From IMG/VR virus record IMGVR_UViG_3300020156_000067, positions 1 to 33,551 of that record: a stretch of 33,551 bases of DNA; one strand, given 5' to 3'. This document shows, in pieces, positions 29,128 to 33,551 of the stretch (position 1 is the first letter of the stretch; each line of letters begins with the position of its first letter). The notes below the pieces were generated by a model. It saw only the letters and a list, made by a program, of their open reading frames with translations. It made no database searches and was not told the DNA's origin. A program made the position numbers and the translations under genes. This DNA comes from a virus.

Positions 29128-30369
29128 ATGAACACACGCCTTGCACTGCTCCTGCTCTGCCTTTGCAGCACGCTTGCTGCGCAGACGACGGCGATCAAAA
29201 ACGCGCGGCTCACCGGAAACCTCGAAGCGAAGAGCGGCGCCGTCGTGCAGATCGAGTCCGGCGCGACGCTGCAGGTCGAAGTCGGCGGGCTGTTCGACTT
29301 CGATCAGCCGTTGTCGCTCGCGGCCGGCGGCTTGGGCGTGGGGCTCGCGGATCCTGGCGGCGATCGGATCGTTTTCTGGGACGAGTCGGGCAACGTCGTC
29401 GGCTGGCTCACGATCGGCGACGGGCTCCAGATCGTCGGGACGACGCTCAGCTCAACGGCTGAAGCATTCGAGAACCCGATGACGACGCTCGGCGACCTGA
29501 TCGTCGGCGGCGCGAGCGGTGCACTAGGGCGGCTCGGAGTTGGGAGCAATGGGCAGGTGCTTTCGGTCGTGAGCGGTGCGCCGGCCTGGGCGGCAGCCTT
29601 CTCGAATCCAATGACGACGGCCGGCGATCTGATCGTCGGCGGCACGAGCGGCGCTCCTGGTCGGCTCGGCATCGGCACCGACGGGCAAGTGCTCAAGGTC
29701 TCCGGCGGCGCTGTCGCCTGGGGCTCTGATTCGACGGGCGCGGGTTCGCTGCCGGCGACTCCTGAAGCGGGCGACATGAGCTATTTCGACGGGACCGACT
29801 GGATCGAGCTCGACATCGGAACCGCTGGACAGGTGCTGAAGGTGAACAGCGGCGCGACGGCGCCCGAGTGGGGCGTCGCCGCCGCGTCCGGCACCAAGAC
29901 CCTCGTCCAATGGACGCCGCTCGGCAACCAACCGCCGGCCTCGAACTACGCGACCTTCGCGACCCGCAACTCGATTGCCGTCCTGGTTTTCAACGCCTCG
30001 ACGGCGCAGTCGGCGAACTTTGTCGGCTGGATTCCAGAAGGCGCGAGCCTCGGCTCTGGCGTGCAGGTGCGGATCGCCTGGATCACGACAAGCTCGACGA
30101 CCGGCGACTGTGTCTGGCGTGCGTCGATCGAGCGCGGTCTGACCGACCTCGACTCCGACAGCTTCGCGACTGCCGTCGACGTGACGACGGCCGCGAGCGC
30201 GACGAGCGGCATCCCGATCACCTCCGCAATCAGCCTCGATTCATCGGCCGAGATGGACAGCGTCGCGGCTGGCGATTTCTTCCGGCTGCGAATCACCCGG
30301 CAAGCGGCCGACGGCGCCGATACGACGGGCGAGGTCCAGCTGCTGGCCGTCGAGCTCCGCTCCCTCTGA
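29128..30369 (+). CDS. Repeat-containing tail fibre protein with signal peptide
   Basis: This 413-residue protein begins with a signal peptide (MNTRLALLLLCLCSTLAAQ, with cleavage after about residue 18). A beta-rich stem then runs to about residue 110. Two 44-residue repeats start at residues 116 and 160 (NPMTTLGDLIVGG, then GRLGVGSNGQVLSVVSG), with a degenerate third (GTAGQVLKVNSGATAPEWG). The unit N-P-M-T-T-x-G-D-L-I is common in phage fibre and neck proteins. The C-terminal half (from about 255) is a globular beta domain that might bind the host. Three bases separate it from the upstream gene. Confidence 0.75.
   Translation: MNTRLALLLLCLCSTLAAQTTAIKNARLTGNLEAKSGAVVQIESGATLQVEVGGLFDFDQPLSLAAGGLGVGLADPGGDRIVFWDESGNVVGWLTIGDGLQIVGTTLSSTAEAFENPMTTLGDLIVGGASGALGRLGVGSNGQVLSVVSGAPAWAAAFSNPMTTAGDLIVGGTSGAPGRLGIGTDGQVLKVSGGAVAWGSDSTGAGSLPATPEAGDMSYFDGTDWIELDIGTAGQVLKVNSGATAPEWGVAAASGTKTLVQWTPLGNQPPASNYATFATRNSIAVLVFNASTAQSANFVGWIPEGASLGSGVQVRIAWITTSSTTGDCVWRASIERGLTDLDSDSFATAVDVTTAASATSGIPITSAISLDSSAEMDSVAAGDFFRLRITRQAADGADTTGEVQLLAVELRSL
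29473..29736 (+). repeat. Two tandem 132-bp fibre repeats
   Basis: Units 29473-29604 and 29605-29736 encode the 44-residue repeats starting NPMTTLG and NPMTTAG. They keep the GDLIVGG, GRLG and GQVL positions, while silent sites differ. A third unit after 29736 has only the GQVLKV part. Repeat number may vary between related phages. Confidence 0.75.
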
Positions 30370-30372
30370 GCC

Positions 30373-31080
30373 ATGAAGTTCCTCGCGCTCCTCCTCGCTC
30401 TCGCGCTGCCGCTGCAGGCAGCCCGCAACTTCAACGGCACGAGCGACCGTATCGACTTCGCGACGACGCCGACCCGCACGGCGTTCTCGTTTTCCGCGTG
30501 GGTGCGGACGACCAGTTCCTCGACGAGCGCCAACTGGTACGTGATGTGTGTGCATATCACAGGCAACACCAACGTCGGCGCTCTCCTGCGCCTAGGTGCC
30601 TCCCGTCGGCTGGAGTTCGGAACTGTCTTCGCGTCCGACCCTAACACCCTCTCGATCCGAGCGACCCAAGCGACTCTTTCAACCAACACACTCTACCATG
30701 TCGCGGTGATCTACGACGGAGGCAATGCGAGCGGGATCAGGATGTTCATCAATGGGGTGGAGGGGGCCTACACCTCGACGAGTGCCGACACGACTCTCGG
30801 CGCATGGGGCGGCACGTTGAGCGTCGGCGGTCGCATCTTCGACGATACCCGAAACTGGCCGGGCTACATCGACCTGCCCGCCGCGTGGAATATCCAACTC
30901 ACCGAAGCGGACGTCGCGGCGCTCGCGGCTGGAGCGCACCCGGCAATGATTCGCCCAGAGGCTTTGATCTTTGCCTCTGACCTGGGCGCGACTGTGCGAG
31001 AGGACATCGCGGGCGGGACAGTCACAAGTGACGGCACGACGCTCGCCGAGCACGTGCGGCACTACCGAGCCGCACGATGA
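30373..31080 (+). CDS. LamG/concanavalin-A-like lectin domain protein with signal peptide
   Basis: This 235-residue protein starts with a signal peptide (MKFLALLLALALPLQAA, with cleavage at about 17). A LamG-type jelly roll follows at about 18-180 with the usual motif order: FNGTSDRIDF, then FSFSAWVRTTSSS, LYHVAVIYDGGNASGIRMFI and NGVEGAY, and WPGYIDLPAAWNIQLTEADV. This fold binds sugars or proteins, so receptor binding is plausible. The C-terminus is short and polar. The stop overlaps the tape measure start. Confidence 0.8.
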   Translation: MKFLALLLALALPLQAARNFNGTSDRIDFATTPTRTAFSFSAWVRTTSSSTSANWYVMCVHITGNTNVGALLRLGASRRLEFGTVFASDPNTLSIRATQATLSTNTLYHVAVIYDGGNASGIRMFINGVEGAYTSTSADTTLGAWGGTLSVGGRIFDDTRNWPGYIDLPAAWNIQLTEADVAALAAGAHPAMIRPEALIFASDLGATVREDIAGGTVTSDGTTLAEHVRHYRAAR

Positions 31081-32558
31081 ACGGGCAGACTCCTCGCCTC
31101 GACGTCCATATCCGCACGCAGGCCGACACGGCCGGCGCGCAACAGGCGGAGCGCGCGCTCGACGGCGTCAACAAAGCCGCGACCCGTTCGGCGAAGGACG
31201 CGCAGCAAGCGGCGCGGGGCGTCAATGAGCTCGGCGAGAACTTCGAGAAGGGCGCAGCGGCCGGTCGGATCTTGGGACAGGCGCTCTCGGGCAACCTGCT
31301 GGCGCTGACGCAGCTCGCGCCCGCGATCAAGGTCATCTCGACCTTGATGAAAACGAGCCTCATCGGCGCGGTGGTAGCGCTCGGGGCTGCTGCCGCGCAG
31401 ATCGTGGTGCCGTTCGTGTCGGGGTTTAAAAAGAAGCGCGAGGCGATCGAGAGCGCGACGAGCTCGCTCGACACGCTCAAGCTCAAGCTCGGCGAGGTCG
31501 AGGATGAGGCCAAACGCAGCCTTGATGCCCAGATCGCCAAGGTCGTGGCGCTGCGGGAGTCATACTCCGGGCTTGTGAGCGACATCGACAAAGCGGAGCA
31601 ACGGATCGCAAAAGCAAACGAGCTGGAGGTCCGTCGACAAAAGGCGCAGCTCGATCTCCAGGAACAGCAGGCGCTCGCCGTCGCGAAAACGGACGAGGAG
31701 CGCGCGCAGATCTCGGCCGGGTTTAACCGGCGGCGCGAGCTGCTGGGTGACGATGCGGCTCAACTAACTCTGGAAAACCAGCTGCTCAACGCTGGCGTGC
31801 GCGAGGACGCTGCACGCCAAGCGCAGAGCGTCGCCGCCGCGCGGATCCGCGAGGCGCAAGGCATCGCTGCCGAGCGGACACGTGAACGCGGCGTCGCCGA
31901 CTCCGCGTTTCAAGCGGCGATGCGGGATCTCGGCGCCAACCTCGCCGAGCGGCAGAAGCTCGGCGACAGCCTGCGGACCAAGGAGCAGGCCGCGCGCGCG
32001 GCGGAGCTCGAAAACGAGCGCGCTGGCCTGGAAAGCCGGGCGAACGAGGCCAGCCAGCAGCGGACCGTCGCCATCGCGGCCGAGGAGGCCGCGCTGGACA
32101 ATGTGCGGACAGTCACGATCGAGGCGAACCAGGTGATCAGCAGCGCGCAGCAGCAGATCGACCAGGTCGCCGCGACGCGGACGAGCGTGCCGATCGAGCA
32201 GGAGATCCTCGGGACGCAGCGTGCGGCTCGGGAGGTCGGCTTATCCGCTGCGAGCGCCGCTCAGGCGCGGCAACTCAGGGAGCAGGCTCAGGCCGCAATG
32301 GAGGCTGGAGACTTCGCTGCGCAAGATCGCGCTGTCGCCGGGCTCCGCGCGCTGGGTAATCAGCCAGCGGCTCGCGGGGTCACGCCGGGCGAAGGCGACA
32401 CGCGCGGCGTTCAGCAGGCGGCGAAGCAGCAAGGCGAGGCGCTCGCTGAGCAGGGTCGCCTCATCATCGAAGGCTTTAACGGGACGACGCAGATCATCAA
32501 AAACACGAATCGCGAGCTGCAGAAGCAGCAGACAGCCGCGAAGAACTCCCGGCCATGA
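31077..32558 (+). CDS. Short tail tape measure protein
   Basis: This 493-residue, largely helical protein starts with a sequence typical of tape measure proteins (RLDVHIRTQADTAGAQQAER, then ALDGVNKAATRS). A hydrophobic stretch lies at about 86-120 (MKTSLIGAVVALGAAAAQIV). Long coiled coils follow (for example RRQKAQLDLQEQQALAVAKT and ELENERAGLESRANEASQQR). Tape measure proteins set tail length at about 0.15 nm per residue, so this one would give a short tail of roughly 70 nm. It lies immediately before a hub-like gene, as in siphophages. Confidence 0.7.
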   Translation: MNGQTPRLDVHIRTQADTAGAQQAERALDGVNKAATRSAKDAQQAARGVNELGENFEKGAAAGRILGQALSGNLLALTQLAPAIKVISTLMKTSLIGAVVALGAAAAQIVVPFVSGFKKKREAIESATSSLDTLKLKLGEVEDEAKRSLDAQIAKVVALRESYSGLVSDIDKAEQRIAKANELEVRRQKAQLDLQEQQALAVAKTDEERAQISAGFNRRRELLGDDAAQLTLENQLLNAGVREDAARQAQSVAAARIREAQGIAAERTRERGVADSAFQAAMRDLGANLAERQKLGDSLRTKEQAARAAELENERAGLESRANEASQQRTVAIAAEEAALDNVRTVTIEANQVISSAQQQIDQVAATRTSVPIEQEILGTQRAAREVGLSAASAAQARQLREQAQAAMEAGDFAAQDRAVAGLRALGNQPAARGVTPGEGDTRGVQQAAKQQGEALAEQGRLIIEGFNGTTQIIKNTNRELQKQQTAAKNSRP

Positions 32559-33551
32559 GTGCGACCTGGACGATCACAGCGCCGGGAGGCACTCGGACGC
32601 TCGCCGGCTGGGGGATCTCGCCCGCGATCCTGACGCGCCGATCGTTCGCGGCCGATACCCTGGAGCTTACGGTCGCCAAGGAGGACGCGCTCGCGGCGCC
32701 GACGTTCAGCTATGGGCAGGCGATCACACTTAAGCGCGACGGCGTGCCCGTGTTCATCGGCAAGATCATCCGGGAGCAGGCCCTCGGCGGGGCGGCAAAG
32801 GAGGCACACGGCTACGTCGCCGCGAATGCCTGGCACGATCTGGAGCGCCTCGTCTATCAACAGCCGCACTGTCTCGCCAACGGGACCTTTGCCGGGTTCG
32901 TCGAGACGATGATGCCGCTCGCGGTGCTGGGGCAGACCGATCTCGGCGGCTCGTACCTCACGACGACGGCGCAGATGCAGGCGGTCGTCGCTTACGCGCT
33001 CACCAAGGGCGTCGAGCTGCTCGACGGAGGACTCGTCGGCGGCGTGCCATTTGCCCGCGAAGAGGTGCAAAGCCTCACGTGCGCGGAGATCCTCCGCCGG
33101 CTCGGAGCACTGACTCCCGACGCGGCCATGTGGATTGAGTACGGGACCGGCGCCCAGGTGCTGCGCTTTGCGCGCCGCGACGATCTGACGGCCGTCGGCT
33201 ACAGCCTCACGGCGGGAAACGCGATCGTGAGCTGGCGTTGCGAGAAGCGCGCCGACCTGGTGCCGAGCGGCGTCCGCTTCATTTTTCGGACTGCCGAGGT
33301 CAACTCGGGCGGGGACGAGCCGGAGAACGCGGACGGTCGCGTCTACACACGCGCGACCGTGCAGGAGGCGGGCTTGCCCGATCTGCCGGGCGGCCTGATC
33401 GCCGCGATCGAGCAGCACGGCGTCGGCACCGCGGCGGAGGCTCCGATCCCTGGCAACCTGGCGGCCGAATATTACCTCTCGCTGCTGACGCCTCACTACG
33501 AGGGGCAGCTTGTGACCAGGGGTGAGGACGTGCGCGGGGATCTCCTGGTCG
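32555..33551 (+). CDS. Tail hub-like protein, partial (cut by the right edge)
   Basis: An ATG at 32555, overlapping the TGA of the tape measure gene, opens a frame that stays open for 332 codons to the edge. The N-terminal part is a beta domain (WTITAPGGTRTLAGWGISPA, then SFAADTLELTVAKEDAL, PVFIGKIIREQAL) like the tail hub proteins of siphophages, where the first domain binds the tape measure end. A later part contains TCAEILRRLGALTPDAAMWI and YGTGAQVLRFARRDDLTAVG. The C-terminus is not in the window. It probably connects the tube to the fibres. Confidence 0.65.
   Translation, partial: MSATWTITAPGGTRTLAGWGISPAILTRRSFAADTLELTVAKEDALAAPTFSYGQAITLKRDGVPVFIGKIIREQALGGAAKEAHGYVAANAWHDLERLVYQQPHCLANGTFAGFVETMMPLAVLGQTDLGGSYLTTTAQMQAVVAYALTKGVELLDGGLVGGVPFAREEVQSLTCAEILRRLGALTPDAAMWIEYGTGAQVLRFARRDDLTAVGYSLTAGNAIVSWRCEKRADLVPSGVRFIFRTAEVNSGGDEPENADGRVYTRATVQEAGLPDLPGGLIAAIEQHGVGTAAEAPIPGNLAAEYYLSLLTPHYEGQLVTRGEDVRGDLLV

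Noticed and set aside
1-33551. Contractile tail (sheath, gpL) and tRNA genes
   Set aside because: No sheath-like protein is seen between the tail terminator and tape measure, and no tRNA cloverleaf was noticed; a gene outside the window cannot be excluded.

Overview
The window is most of one transposable (Mu-type) bacteriophage or prophage. It runs from close to one end of the early region into the tail genes, and the last gene is cut by the right edge. The DNA is GC-rich with strong G/C at third codon positions, and genes are packed with ATGA, GTGA or TGATG stop/start overlaps. The host cannot be named from the sequence. A GC-rich Gram-negative is most likely (lipoprotein signal, Mu-like heads), and a Verrucomicrobiota/Opitutaceae-like host is a weak guess. 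No tRNA, rRNA, CRISPR array or clear host gene was seen.

Layout. (1) 1-1901, left edge: a partial plus-strand reading frame, a 12-bp direct repeat (61-72, 129-140), a minus-strand hypothetical gene, a plus-strand hypothetical gene and a lower-GC membrane-protein cargo gene. (2) 1907-12318, one leftward early operon of about 25 genes. It starts with a small Cro/Ner-like regulator and several small DNA-binding or unknown genes, followed by a DUF3102-like protein, the transposase (MuA-like) and the AAA+ target activator (MuB-like). After these come small membrane proteins, a Gam-like DNA-end protector, a Cys4 protein, a DnaA-domain-IV-like protein, a secreted FN3 protein and a GemA-like candidate. 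(3) 12318-14209, the control region: a short divergent switch with TCAGAC repeats and an inverted repeat, a rightward repressor candidate, a lower-GC DUF2971 cargo gene, a small membrane protein and a repeat-rich putative late control region. (4) 14210-33551, a rightward late operon. It begins with a possible late regulator, then an alpha/beta hydrolase, a lipoprotein and a membrane coiled-coil protein in the lysis position, and a VpaChn25_0724-like winged-helix protein. Next are terminase small and large subunits, DUF935 portal, protease/scaffold, decoration protein, major capsid, gp36-like (DUF1320), minor head and gpG-like proteins. The tail follows: terminator, tube candidate, secreted fibre and lectin proteins, a short tape measure and a hub-like protein. 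One lower-GC membrane gene lies inverted inside the head block.

How it works together (inference from family knowledge): the divergent regulators choose between lysogeny and lysis. The early operon replicates the genome by transposition and protects DNA ends. The late operon packages DNA by a Mu-type headful terminase into a Mu/HK97-like head joined to what looks like a non-contractile tail; no sheath gene is seen in the window. Early genes running leftward, away from the late genes, differ from Mu itself, where both run rightward, and recall the inverted early module of BcepMu-like phages. The features most worth attention are the D-E-E transposase active site, phage proteins with signal peptides, a hydrolase where the lysozyme should be, and three lower-GC cargo genes.
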